Translations under genes and position numbers: made by a program
The notes under the pieces: generated by a model
Seen by the model: the letters and a program-made list of their open reading frames with translations, nothing else
What the model was told of the DNA's origin: nothing
The model's database searches: none
NCBI GenBank assembly: GCA_009885515.1
Contig: VFKO01000015.1
Location: 1 to 10,864 of the forward strand
Length of the DNA: 10,864 nt
Direction of reading: 5' to 3'
From: Rhodobiaceae bacterium
GTDB taxonomy: Bacteria; Pseudomonadota; Alphaproteobacteria; Micropepsales; Micropepsaceae
Shown: positions 1 to 6,486 of the stretch, piece after piece
How the letters are laid out: every line of letters starts with the position of its first letter
Position numbering within the stretch: position 1 is the stretch's first letter

Positions 1-1
1 C

Positions 2-1090
2 AACAATTCCCCTGCACTTCAAGGGCAGAGCAGTGCCGCCTCGGGCATTCAACAGCCGCAAGGCGCACCAGCCGCACTCGATACGCAAACCGAAGTCCAA
101 CCGCCTTCAAATCTCGCAGGTCTGCTGCTTGTCATCCAGAACGTGCAAGGCCAGCCGCCTGAACACGCTAAAGATACTTTGTCGGCGCTCCCCGCCGCAA
201 ATCAGGCTGTCTCAGTTTTGCTCGCCAATAAGGGTGCCCAAGCGCCTATCCAGCAACAAGCGCCTGGAGCCGACGCTCAACAACCGGCAACGCCAGCAGT
301 CGTTGCTCCCGGACTTGTGCCAGAACTGGCGCCATCCATTGCGCCTCAGGCACCAAGCGAACCGCTCGTCGCACTTTCCAGAACAAATCAGGCGCCAAAA
401 CGTACCGCCGCCGCAATGACACTTAGTTCGGCATCCGATGCGCCAGTCCCAACACCGCAAGCGCCGACCATCGGCGACCAGAAAATTGCCCCGGCAGCGG
501 GGTCAAGTTCCAACACTGACCAGCAACAACAGTCAAATACACCGTCATATGGCGCGGCAAAAACGAATGACGCCGCCGCTGCTACTACTACCCCGTCGGC
601 TACCGCCAATCCGGCAGTGACATTTACAACAGCCCTCATCCAAGCCCAATCCGCTCCGGCAAATACTGTCCCCCATGTTCCGGTCCCGCTTGACGCTCTA
701 GCAGTTCACATTGCGCGCAAAGTCGAATCCGGTTCAAGCCAGTTTGAAATCACTTTGCACCCGGCCGACCTTGGAAAGTTGGATATCTCCCTGACCGTCG
801 GCGAAGACGGACGCGTTCAAGCCGTGCTTCGCGCCGAGCGCACCGAAACGTTGGAACTGCTGCAACGCGACGCACGCACGCTGGAGCAACAACTTCGCCA
901 AGCAGGGCTTGAAGTCGGCTCGAATGCGTTGAGTTTCCAACTGTCGAATGGCAACGGTCAACGCAACTCCGGTTTACTGGCATCGCCCTTCGCACCCAAA
1001 GCGCAAAACAGTGGCGACGCATCAGACGACCAACCCACCACGACCTTTTTCACCGTTCGCAAGCGCGACGGCGTTGACATCAGTGTCTAA
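2..1090 (+). CDS. fliK: Flagellar hook-length control protein FliK, C-terminal part (5' truncated by window edge)
   Basis: FliK measures hook length during assembly and switches the export apparatus from hook to filament substrates. The frame is open from the left edge, so the true start lies outside; 362 residues are visible. GTG at 143 is only an internal valine codon, and the 47 codons before it read in frame without a stop. The first two thirds are a low-complexity stretch rich in Ala, Pro, Gln and Thr, as expected for the extended ruler region of FliK. The conserved C-terminal hook-length domain (Flg_hook type) lies at about 691-960 and contains ITLHPADLGKLDI, then a basic/acidic helix (RTETLELLQRDARTLEQQL) and AGLEVGSNALSFQL. 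A polar tail of about 40 residues follows. flgD starts 14 bases downstream, so the two are probably co-transcribed. The domain and the flgD-flgE neighbours make the call firm; the N-terminus cannot be judged. Confidence 0.9.
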   Translation, partial: NNSPALQGQSSAASGIQQPQGAPAALDTQTEVQPPSNLAGLLLVIQNVQGQPPEHAKDTLSALPAANQAVSVLLANKGAQAPIQQQAPGADAQQPATPAVVAPGLVPELAPSIAPQAPSEPLVALSRTNQAPKRTAAAMTLSSASDAPVPTPQAPTIGDQKIAPAAGSSSNTDQQQQSNTPSYGAAKTNDAAAATTTPSATANPAVTFTTALIQAQSAPANTVPHVPVPLDALAVHIARKVESGSSQFEITLHPADLGKLDISLTVGEDGRVQAVLRAERTETLELLQRDARTLEQQLRQAGLEVGSNALSFQLSNGNGQRNSGLLASPFAPKAQNSGDASDDQPTTTFFTVRKRDGVDISV

Positions 1091-1104
1091 CCGGAGCGAT
1101 TGAA

Positions 1105-1752
1105 ATGGCCATAGCACCCGTCACCACGCAATCAACCCAAATTGCCAAAGCTCAACAAACACTGAGCGGAAACTACGAAACCTTTCTGCGCCTGCTTACC
1201 ACTCAAATGCAGAACCAGGATCCGCTGGAGCCGATGGACGCGACAAAGTTCACCGAGCAACTCGTCTCCTACAGCCAAGTTGAGCAGCAGATCGCGACCA
1301 ACACCAGTCTGAACTCGCTGATTTCGCTCACGAAGTCCGCAGCCGGTGCAAACGCCGTCAACTATCTGGGCAAGACGGCTCTCACCGCAGGCCCCGTGTC
1401 GTCGCTTGCCGCGGGAGAAGCCTCGTGGCGCTATACGCTGCCCCGCGATGCCGCCAGCATTCAGATCAACGTCACCGATGCGAATGGCCGCGTCATTCGT
1501 TCCACGACAGGCGACGCGAGCGTTGGCATGCATGACTTCACCTGGAACGGAGCCAGTGCAAACGGCACGCAGCTGCCTGACGGGCCCTACACGCTTTCTA
1601 TCGTCGCGAGATTGGCGGACGGCACAAATGTTCCCGGCACCATTACCGGCGTAGGCCAGGTGAATGAAATTGACATGTCGGGTATCGAACCGTTGGTGAC
1701 AATCGGTTCGCGCAAATTGAACTTGAGTGATATCATCGGGCTCAAAAACTAA
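1105..1752 (+). CDS. flgD: Flagellar hook assembly (hook cap) protein FlgD
   Basis: FlgD is a scaffold cap that sits on the growing hook, lets FlgE subunits polymerise and is then lost. The protein has 215 residues, normal for the family. The N-terminal signature is clear at residues 24-62 (YETFLRLLTTQMQNQDPLEP followed by MDATKFTEQLVSYSQVEQQ), the export and cap segment. From about residue 85 there is a C-terminal Tudor/Ig-like beta region, including INVTDANGRVIRS (121-133), FTWNGASANGTQLPDGPYTL (145-164) and a final segment ending SDIIGLKN. The ATG at 1105 has a GGAG ribosome site at 1092-1095. The gene lies 14 bases after fliK and 96 bases before flgE. In Caulobacter-type bacteria hook genes are late, sigma-54/FlbD-dependent genes; no such promoter is obvious directly before flgD, so it probably relies on one upstream of the window. 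Confidence 0.96.
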   Translation: MAIAPVTTQSTQIAKAQQTLSGNYETFLRLLTTQMQNQDPLEPMDATKFTEQLVSYSQVEQQIATNTSLNSLISLTKSAAGANAVNYLGKTALTAGPVSSLAAGEASWRYTLPRDAASIQINVTDANGRVIRSTTGDASVGMHDFTWNGASANGTQLPDGPYTLSIVARLADGTNVPGTITGVGQVNEIDMSGIEPLVTIGSRKLNLSDIIGLKN

Positions 1753-1848
1753 AAGTGCCTTGCGGTGCAGAAGTACCGTCCAAAAAAACAAATGAAGTAG
1801 CGCCCCCGAACGGTTCGCCGCCTCCAACTCGAAACAAGGAGTGAAGTT
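1753..1848 (+). other. flgD-flgE intergenic region with strong flgE ribosome binding site
   Basis: This 96-base gap holds an AAGGAG ribosome binding site at 1836-1841, seven bases before the flgE ATG. That is the strongest Shine-Dalgarno match in the window and fits a subunit needed in more than a hundred copies per hook. I see no convincing sigma-54 promoter (no TGGC paired with TTGC at the right spacing) and no long stem-loop. A small symmetric element, CGAACGGTTCG, lies at 1807-1817. flgE may be co-transcribed with flgD, or be driven by a promoter I cannot recognise. Confidence 0.6.
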
Positions 1849-3144
1849 ATGAGTCTCTATGGTGCACTTTATACGGGCGTGGCGGGGCTTTCGGCGAACA
1901 GCCGCGCGATGGCTAACACAGCGACAAACATCGCCAACGTCAATACGGTTGGATACAAAGGCACGCGTAACGAATTTTCCACCCTGTTGTCGACAACGAC
2001 CATCGGCAGTTACACGGGCGGCGTGAAGAACGTGTCTGTCCCCCAGATTTCGACGCAAGGAAACTTGCTGCAAACCTCTTCACCCACGGATCTGGCCATC
2101 TCAGGCCAAGGGTTCTTTACAGTGACGAGCGCGCCCACCGCAAACCCGAGCGTCACTGAGATCGTTTACACCCGCGCAGGCGCCTTCCAAAAAGATTCGA
2201 GTGGCTATTTGCGCAATGCCTCCGGTTACTACCTCCAAGGTTGGGCCCTCGATGTGAACGGCAACATACCAACCAACGCCAATGACGTGTCCATCATCAA
2301 TTTGGGACAAGTCAACGGCACCGCATTACCGACAACCGAGGCCGACCTTCGAATAAACCTGCAATCAACAGCCGCCGTGACATCGCCTTATGTGGCGGGT
2401 GACATGGCGGACGCAACCGTCGCTGCTCAGTTTGAAACGTCAATCGAGATTTTCGACAGTCAAGGCGGGTCTCGTCCCATGAGTTTAGCCTTCATCAAAT
2501 CGGCGGCAAATACGTGGCAATACGAAGCCATCTACGACGGCGACCCAGCCGACATTGGCGGCGCAGCCAACAACCCCATCGCGACCGGTACAATCACCTT
2601 CAACACCGACGGCACGATTGCAACGCCGTCGGCGGCCGTCAGCATCACCATTCCGTTTGTCGCCGCGTCTGGATTGTCGGCACAGACAATCGATTTCGAC
2701 ATGGGCACACCTGATCTTGCCAACGGCTTCACGCAATTCGACACGGTCTCAACGCTCTACGCCTCAGACATCAATGGAACACTCTATGGTGGTCTGTCGG
2801 GTGTGCGCGTAGATGAAAACGGATTCGTCATTGCACTGTTCACCAACGGCATTGAAACCCCGCTCTACAAGCTGCCGGTTGCAACGTTCCTGAATGCGGA
2901 TGGCTTGGGGCCGCTCAACGGCAACGCGTACCGCACAAGTGTCGAATCGGGGCCCGCGAGCTTTAAGGCCGCGGACCAAGCCGGCGCCGGAAGAATCTCG
3001 AACTTGGCCGTCGAACAGTCGACCGTGGACATAGCTAAGGAATTCAGTGACATGATCGTTATTCAGAGAGCTTACTCAGCTGCTTCAAAAATCATAACAA
3101 CCGCTGACGAAATGTTAGACGAGTTGACCAGATTGAAGCGGTAA
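1849..3144 (+). CDS. flgE: Flagellar hook protein FlgE
   Basis: FlgE is the subunit that polymerises into the flexible hook joining the basal body rod to the filament. The protein has 431 residues. The N-terminal rod-type helix motif spans residues 2-38 (SLYGALYTGVAGLSANSRAM, then NTATNIANVNTVGYKG), shared by axial proteins of this class. The central hook domain of the FlaE type covers about 185-300 and includes FETSIEIFDSQGGSRPMSLA and WQYEAIYDG. The C-terminal axial motif is at 383-431 (NLAVEQSTVDIAKEFSDMIV, then IQRAYSAASKIITTADEML). The two end helices are expected to form the D0 coiled coil and carry the export signal, and both are intact. The length is within the usual range for single hook proteins. 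The start is fixed by the strong AAGGAG site just upstream. A stem-loop follows the stop codon within 10 bases, so the fliK-flgD-flgE unit probably ends here. Confidence 0.97.
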   Translation: MSLYGALYTGVAGLSANSRAMANTATNIANVNTVGYKGTRNEFSTLLSTTTIGSYTGGVKNVSVPQISTQGNLLQTSSPTDLAISGQGFFTVTSAPTANPSVTEIVYTRAGAFQKDSSGYLRNASGYYLQGWALDVNGNIPTNANDVSIINLGQVNGTALPTTEADLRINLQSTAAVTSPYVAGDMADATVAAQFETSIEIFDSQGGSRPMSLAFIKSAANTWQYEAIYDGDPADIGGAANNPIATGTITFNTDGTIATPSAAVSITIPFVAASGLSAQTIDFDMGTPDLANGFTQFDTVSTLYASDINGTLYGGLSGVRVDENGFVIALFTNGIETPLYKLPVATFLNADGLGPLNGNAYRTSVESGPASFKAADQAGAGRISNLAVEQSTVDIAKEFSDMIVIQRAYSAASKIITTADEMLDELTRLKR

Positions 3145-3153
3145 TCCGCGGTA

Positions 3154-3178
3154 GGGCATTCACAAGTGTGAATGTCCC
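3154..3178 (+). terminator. Stem-loop after flgE (likely transcription terminator)
   Basis: The arms CATTCACA (3157-3164) and TGTGAATG (3167-3174) pair perfectly and are extended by GGG (3154-3156) with CCC (3176-3178), leaving one bulged T at 3175. A realistic fold has a four-base loop (AAGT). It begins nine bases after the flgE stop. The trailing sequence, CATTTCC, is only weakly T-rich, so termination may be partial, or the element may instead stabilise the 3' end of the flgE message. An operator role for this near-perfect palindrome is also possible. Confidence 0.55.
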
Positions 3179-3187
3179 ATTTCCGCG

Positions 3188-3203
3188 TGGCATGCAATTC
3201 GCA
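3188..3203 (+). promoter_or_regulatory. Candidate sigma-54 (RpoN) promoter upstream of sciP
   Basis: The sequence TGGCATGCAATTCGCA matches the sigma-54 consensus TGGCACG-N4-TTGCW at 10 of the 12 defined positions, with the key GG (3189-3190) and GC (3201-3202) exactly ten bases apart. Transcription would begin near 3214, giving sciP a leader of roughly 100 bases. The window encodes the sigma-54 activator FlbD, so the needed activator class is present. The two mismatches (T for C in the -24 box, C for T in the -12 box) mean that chance occurrence cannot be ruled out. Confidence 0.45.
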
Positions 3204-3311
3204 GGGACACAACAAGACGGTGTTAAGTGTGTTTCTGCACCGCTTTTTAGCGAGGCAAGCGTACTCTACCCGGCAATGGTGGGAAAAATAAGTGTTGGAG
3301 CGTGTACAGTG

Positions 3312-3587
3312 ATGACTGAAGAACGGCAAGGCCGGGTTACCTACGTCATCGGGCCTGATGGGAGCCCCTTGACGATCGCCGATTTACCGCCTCCTGGAAC
3401 AAAGCGGTGGGTCATCCGGCGTAAAGCCGAAGTTGTCGCAGCCGTGCGCGGCGGCCTGCTCAGCCTCGAAGAGGCCTGCACGCGCTACACCCTGACGGTC
3501 GAGGAATTCCTCGCCTGGCAGCGGGCCATCGACAAATACGGCCTGGCAGGGCTGCGCACGACCCGGGTCCAGCAATACCGCAATTAG
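3312..3587 (+). CDS. sciP: SciP, small CtrA-inhibitory protein (DUF1153 family)
   Basis: In Caulobacter, SciP is a small helix-turn-helix-like protein that prevents CtrA from activating its promoters, so it restricts CtrA-dependent genes, including flagellar ones, to the right part of the cell cycle. The 91-residue product is close to the family's length of about 90. It carries the family core: YVIGPDGSPLTIADLPP, TKRWVIRRKAEVVAAVRGGL, LSLEEACTRYTLTVEEFLAW and IDKYGLAGLRTTRVQQYR. The central basic helix followed by a short acidic one resembles a DNA-binding HTH fold. I chose ATG at 3312. GTG at 3309 would add one residue and is eight bases from a GGAG site (3297-3300), against eleven for the ATG, so it is a real alternative. 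The frame stays open upstream to 3168, but that extension is unlike the family. The gene stands alone between two stem-loops, with flgE before it and fliF after, and is probably a monocistronic unit. Confidence 0.93.
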   Translation: MTEERQGRVTYVIGPDGSPLTIADLPPPGTKRWVIRRKAEVVAAVRGGLLSLEEACTRYTLTVEEFLAWQRAIDKYGLAGLRTTRVQQYRN

Positions 3588-3612
3588 TCCGTAAACAGAT
3601 TATTACCAATTC

Positions 3613-3646
3613 AAAGCCAGGCGCGGGAAATCCGCTGTCTGGCTTT
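3613..3646 (+). terminator. Long stem-loop between sciP and fliF (likely terminator)
   Basis: AAAGCCAG (3613-3620) pairs perfectly with CTGGCTTT (3639-3646). The pairing continues inward through GC (3621-3622) with GT (3637-3638, one G-T wobble) and GCGG (3623-3626) with CCGC (3632-3635), with one bulged T at 3636 and a five-base loop. The total is about 14 pairs. It lies 25 bases after the sciP stop. The 3' flank (CATGCATTCTTG) has no run of Ts, so it is not a canonical intrinsic terminator. It could also be a two-sided regulatory palindrome upstream of fliF. Confidence 0.55.
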
Positions 3647-3666
3647 CATGCATTCTTGACCTCTTA

Positions 3667-3681
3667 TTAAACGCACCTTTA
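3667..3681 (+). promoter_or_regulatory. Candidate CtrA binding box in the fliF promoter region
   Basis: TTAA (3667-3670), seven bases, then TTTA (3678-3681) differs from the CtrA consensus TTAA-N7-TTAA by one base. It lies about 90-105 bases before the fliF start, in the gap that must hold the operon's promoter. CtrA controls the fliF operon in Caulobacter, so the position fits established biology. The short motif is AT-rich and could arise by chance, but the surrounding DNA is otherwise GC-rich. Confidence 0.5.
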
Positions 3682-3770
3682 CCGCGCCATGGGTAATTTT
3701 TGCCTATGACAGATCCGAACGCTTGGCCGCGTGCCCGTCCGGATTTGAACCATAAGAAACTTGTGACGGC

Positions 3771-5429
3771 GTGGGAGTATCGGCCTTGGCAGGCTTTCTG
3801 CAATCGATGGGTATTGTGCGTCTGGGATTCGTCGCGGGACTGACGATGACCGCAGGCCTTGGCTTCATGTATGCGATGAACATGTTGACCGAGCCTCCGA
3901 AAACGTTGTTGTTCTCAAATCTCGACCCCCGGGACTCTGCGGAGATTGTTGCGCGTCTTGACGCCAAGAAAATCTCCTTCGAGTTGACGGGCGATGGCTC
4001 AACCGTTCTGGTTCCAGCCGACCAGGCGCTCAAGCTGCGTATGGAAATGGCGGGCGAAGGCCTGCCCGCGGGTGGATCAGTGGGTTATGAGATTTTCGAC
4101 CGCGCCGATTCATTCGGACAAACAAGTTTCGTCCAAAACGTCAATTTGGTGCGCGCGCTGGAAGGCGAACTCGCTCGCACCATCCGCTCCATTACCTCGA
4201 TCGCAAACGCCCGCGTCCACCTCAACATCCCCAAGCGGGAACTTTTCTCGGAAAAACAAACCGAACCTACTGCCTCAGTGGTCATCCGCGCTCGCGGAAC
4301 CGTATCCGCCGCGCAAGTCTCTGCAATTCAAAACCTGGTGGCATCCGCGGTGCCCGGATTATCGGCCGGCACAATTACCATCATCGACGAAAAGGGAACG
4401 ATGCTGGGTGGCGGCTCCTCCGGGGCTGGTGCCTCAGCGGTTCAGCACGACGAACGCACCGCCACGTTTGAAGGCCGCGTCCGCTCCCAGATCGAAGACA
4501 TAGTCACGGGCATCGTCGGGCCCGGCCGCGCCCGCGTCCAGGTATCTGCTGAAGTTGACTACAACAGGATCACCACTGAGCGGCAAACTTTCGATCCCGA
4601 TGGTCAGGTCGTGCGCTCAACCCAAACCAGCCAAGACAACTCCACCAGCCAGGACGGCAAAGCCTCCCAAGGCGTCACCGTCACCAATTCGCTGCCCGCA
4701 GGTGAAGGCGGCGCAGGTAGCGGCGCGAGTTCGTCCAACGATAAACGCACCAACGAGACGATCAATTACGAAATTTCAAAAGCCATATCGACCGAAATAC
4801 AAGAAGGTGGAAACGTCAAGCGCCTCTCAGTCGCTGTAGCGGTCGATGGTGCCTACACCACCGATGACAAGGGCGCGCGCACCTATGCGCCGCGCGCTGC
4901 CGATGAAATGGTCCAAATCGAACAATTGGTGAAGTCGGCCATCGGCTTTGACGAAAAACGGGGCGACCAGTTGAAAGTCGTCAACATCCGCTTCAGCCAA
5001 CCTGAGATCGAAGTGCTCCCTCCAGCAGAAGAACCAATGCTGGGGCTTCAAAGGGAAGATTACGCTCACATCGCTCAGTTCGCCGGTATTGGCTTGATTG
5101 CCCTCCTGCTCATTTTCTTCGTCATGCGCCCCATGATCAAGGCATTGGCGGCGCCACACCATGGCGGCTTCCTGACGTCGCACGCACTAGGCGTACCCGC
5201 AGCAACCCTTGGCGCGCAGGCCGGTAGCGGCACGGCGGCACTCTCCGGTCCAGGCGGCACCCCCGCACTGCCCGCTCCGCCGAGCTCAGCCGTTCAAAAC
5301 ATGATCGACATCTCGCAAGTCGAAGGGCAGGTCAAAGAGTCGTCCATTCGCAAAGTCGGTGAGATCGTCACCAAGCATCCCGACGAAACCGTGTCGATCG
5401 TTCGTCAATGGCTCCACGAGTCGGCGTGA
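3771..5429 (+). CDS. fliF: Flagellar MS-ring protein FliF
   Basis: FliF forms the MS ring in the inner membrane, the platform on which the rotor and the export gate assemble. The protein has up to 552 residues. A first membrane helix lies at about 14-38 (MGIVRLGFVAGLTMTAGLGF). The YscJ/FliF ring-building domains follow at about 43-215, with LLFSNLDPRDSAEIVARLD, EIFDRADSFGQTSFVQNVNL and ARVHLNIPKRELFSEKQTEP. The FliF C-terminal periplasmic domain contains a Ser/Gly/Thr-rich insertion near 285-325. A second membrane helix lies at about 431-453 (AQFAGIGLIALLLIFFVMRP). The cytoplasmic tail ends in the FliG-binding helix SSIRKVGEIVTKHPDETVSI plus VRQWLHE. The start is uncertain. GTG at 3771 has no good ribosome site. 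TTG at 3786, in frame, has GGGAG at 3773-3777 eight bases ahead. ATG at 3807 would begin at the membrane helix. It is the first gene of the fliF-fliG-fliH-fliN-flbD-flhA run, and fliG starts 11 bases after it. Confidence 0.96.
   Translation: MGVSALAGFLQSMGIVRLGFVAGLTMTAGLGFMYAMNMLTEPPKTLLFSNLDPRDSAEIVARLDAKKISFELTGDGSTVLVPADQALKLRMEMAGEGLPAGGSVGYEIFDRADSFGQTSFVQNVNLVRALEGELARTIRSITSIANARVHLNIPKRELFSEKQTEPTASVVIRARGTVSAAQVSAIQNLVASAVPGLSAGTITIIDEKGTMLGGGSSGAGASAVQHDERTATFEGRVRSQIEDIVTGIVGPGRARVQVSAEVDYNRITTERQTFDPDGQVVRSTQTSQDNSTSQDGKASQGVTVTNSLPAGEGGAGSGASSSNDKRTNETINYEISKAISTEIQEGGNVKRLSVAVAVDGAYTTDDKGARTYAPRAADEMVQIEQLVKSAIGFDEKRGDQLKVVNIRFSQPEIEVLPPAEEPMLGLQREDYAHIAQFAGIGLIALLLIFFVMRPMIKALAAPHHGGFLTSHALGVPAATLGAQAGSGTAALSGPGGTPALPAPPSSAVQNMIDISQVEGQVKESSIRKVGEIVTKHPDETVSIVRQWLHESA
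3773..3788 (+). promoter_or_regulatory. Ribosome site GGGAG and possible TTG start of fliF
   Basis: GGGAG at 3773-3777 sits eight bases before an in-frame TTG at 3786-3788, which would make FliF begin MAGFLQSMGIVRL. The upstream GTG at 3771 has only a weak purine stretch before it, and the frame closes at a TAA at 3753-3755. The TTG is therefore a reasonable true start, which would shorten FliF by five residues without touching any domain. Confidence 0.4.
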
Positions 5430-5440
5430 GATAATCCAAC

Positions 5441-6475
5441 ATGACCAAACCCGCAAAAGCCAATGTTCGCGAAGACGTAAAATCTCTCACGGGACCGGAA
5501 CGCGCGGCGGTGCTGCTGCTGTCATTGGGCGACGAACATGGCGCACCGATCTGGAAGGTGCTGGATGATGAAGAAGTCACGGAAGTGTCCCAGGTCATGG
5601 CGAATTTGGGAACTGTTTCCTCATCCCTGATCGAAAAACTGCTTGTCGACTTTGTATCGCAAATATCCTCGACCGGTGCAGTGCTGGGCTCATTCGACTC
5701 GACTGAGCGTCTGCTCACGAGATTTCTGCCCAAAGACCGTGCCAATATGGTCATGGAGGAAATTCGCGGCCCCGCCGGCCGCACGATGTGGGACAAGCTG
5801 GGAAACGTCAACGAACACGTCCTTTCTGCCTATCTCAAGAACGAATACCCGCAAACCGTGGCTGTCGTGATGACAAAGATAAAGCCCGAACACGCGGCCA
5901 AAGTATTGGCTGTGTTGCCCGAGGATTTTGCGCTCGAATGCGTGAGCCGGATGCTGCGCATGGAAGCAGTTCAGAAAGACATCCTGGACAAGGTCGAAAT
6001 CACACTGCGCAAAGAGTTCATGACCAATCTGGCGCGCTCGTCCAAGCGCGATGCCCATGAGCAAATGGCGGACATCTTCAACAATTTCGACCGCCAAACC
6101 GAAGGCCGTTTCATAACCGCGCTTGAAGAGCGCAACAAGGAAGCATGCGAACGCATCAAAGCGTTGATGTTTACGTTCGACGATCTTAGCAAGCTCGACG
6201 GCAGTGCGATTCAAACTCTTCTGCGCGGAATCGAAAAAAACAAACTGGGGATCGCCCTCAAAGGTGCGTCGCCAACGATGCGCGACTTGTTCTTCACGAA
6301 TATGTCGGAGCGGGCCGGGAAAATACTGAAAGACGATATGGAATCGATGGGTCCGGTGCGCTTGAAAGATGTCGATGAAGCGCAGATGCGCATGGTCGTC
6401 GTCGCCAAGGAACTCGCCGCCAAAGGTGAAATCTTGCTCTCGGCCGGCAAAGCCGAAGACGAGTTGGTGTATTGA
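5441..6475 (+). CDS. fliG: Flagellar motor switch protein FliG
   Basis: FliG is the rotor protein that contacts the stator and generates torque. It sits on the FliF tail and carries FliM and FliN below. The 344 residues cover the N-terminal FliF-binding domain (about 15-110, with LTGPERAAVLLLSLGDEHGA), the middle domain, and the C-terminal torque domain (about 240-335). The usual EHPQ motif for FliM binding reads EYPQ here (135-138). The MFXF hinge motif is present as MFTF (243-246). The torque-helix charges correspond to those of the E. coli protein at a constant offset of ten: K274, R291, D298, D299 and R307. Thus a complete, functional rotor protein is expected. The ATG at 5441 follows the fliF stop by 11 bases with a weak ribosome site, so translation probably depends on coupling to fliF. 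The stop overlaps a TTG that opens the fliH frame. Confidence 0.97.
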   Translation: MTKPAKANVREDVKSLTGPERAAVLLLSLGDEHGAPIWKVLDDEEVTEVSQVMANLGTVSSSLIEKLLVDFVSQISSTGAVLGSFDSTERLLTRFLPKDRANMVMEEIRGPAGRTMWDKLGNVNEHVLSAYLKNEYPQTVAVVMTKIKPEHAAKVLAVLPEDFALECVSRMLRMEAVQKDILDKVEITLRKEFMTNLARSSKRDAHEQMADIFNNFDRQTEGRFITALEERNKEACERIKALMFTFDDLSKLDGSAIQTLLRGIEKNKLGIALKGASPTMRDLFFTNMSERAGKILKDDMESMGPVRLKDVDEAQMRMVVVAKELAAKGEILLSAGKAEDELVY

Positions 6476-6486
6476 GGCCGCCAATG
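6474..6486 (+). promoter_or_regulatory. Ribosome site GAGG deciding the fliH start at ATG 6484
   Basis: The frame of fliH is open from a TTG at 6472 that overlaps the fliG stop codon, but GAGG at 6474-6477 lies six bases before ATG at 6484. The ATG is therefore the preferred start and gives the N-terminus MTTPQPNRPPKFNF. The ribosome site itself overlaps the last base pairs of fliG, which suggests translational coupling. Confidence 0.65.

Noticed and set aside
143..1090. GTG at 143 as the start of fliK
   Set aside because: The frame is open to the window edge with the same Ala/Pro/Gln-rich composition and there is no ribosome site before 143. FliK is usually longer than 315 residues.
1807..1817. 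Small palindrome CGAACGGTTCG upstream of flgE
   Set aside because: Only four or five pairs with a tiny loop; a match of this size is expected by chance in GC-rich DNA, and no second copy was noticed.
1132..2073. A 313-codon open frame on the minus strand opposite flgD and the start of flgE
   Set aside because: Its translation is rich in Arg, His and Cys with no recognisable domain, and it lies opposite two strongly conserved genes. It is a by-product of the codon bias of the + strand.
3223..3233. TTAA at 3223-3226 as a CtrA site for sciP
   Set aside because: The second half after seven bases is TCTG, so only a half-site is present; too short to support.
3168..3311. In-frame upstream extension of sciP beginning at GTG 3168
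   Set aside because: It would start inside the flgE hairpin and span the promoter candidate. It adds 48 residues unlike any SciP, and the family normally begins about ten residues before the YVIGPDG motif.
3656..3684. TTGACC as a sigma-70 -35 box before fliF
   Set aside because: No -10-like hexamer lies 16-18 bases downstream (TTACCG at the 17-base position); the CtrA-like box explains the region better.
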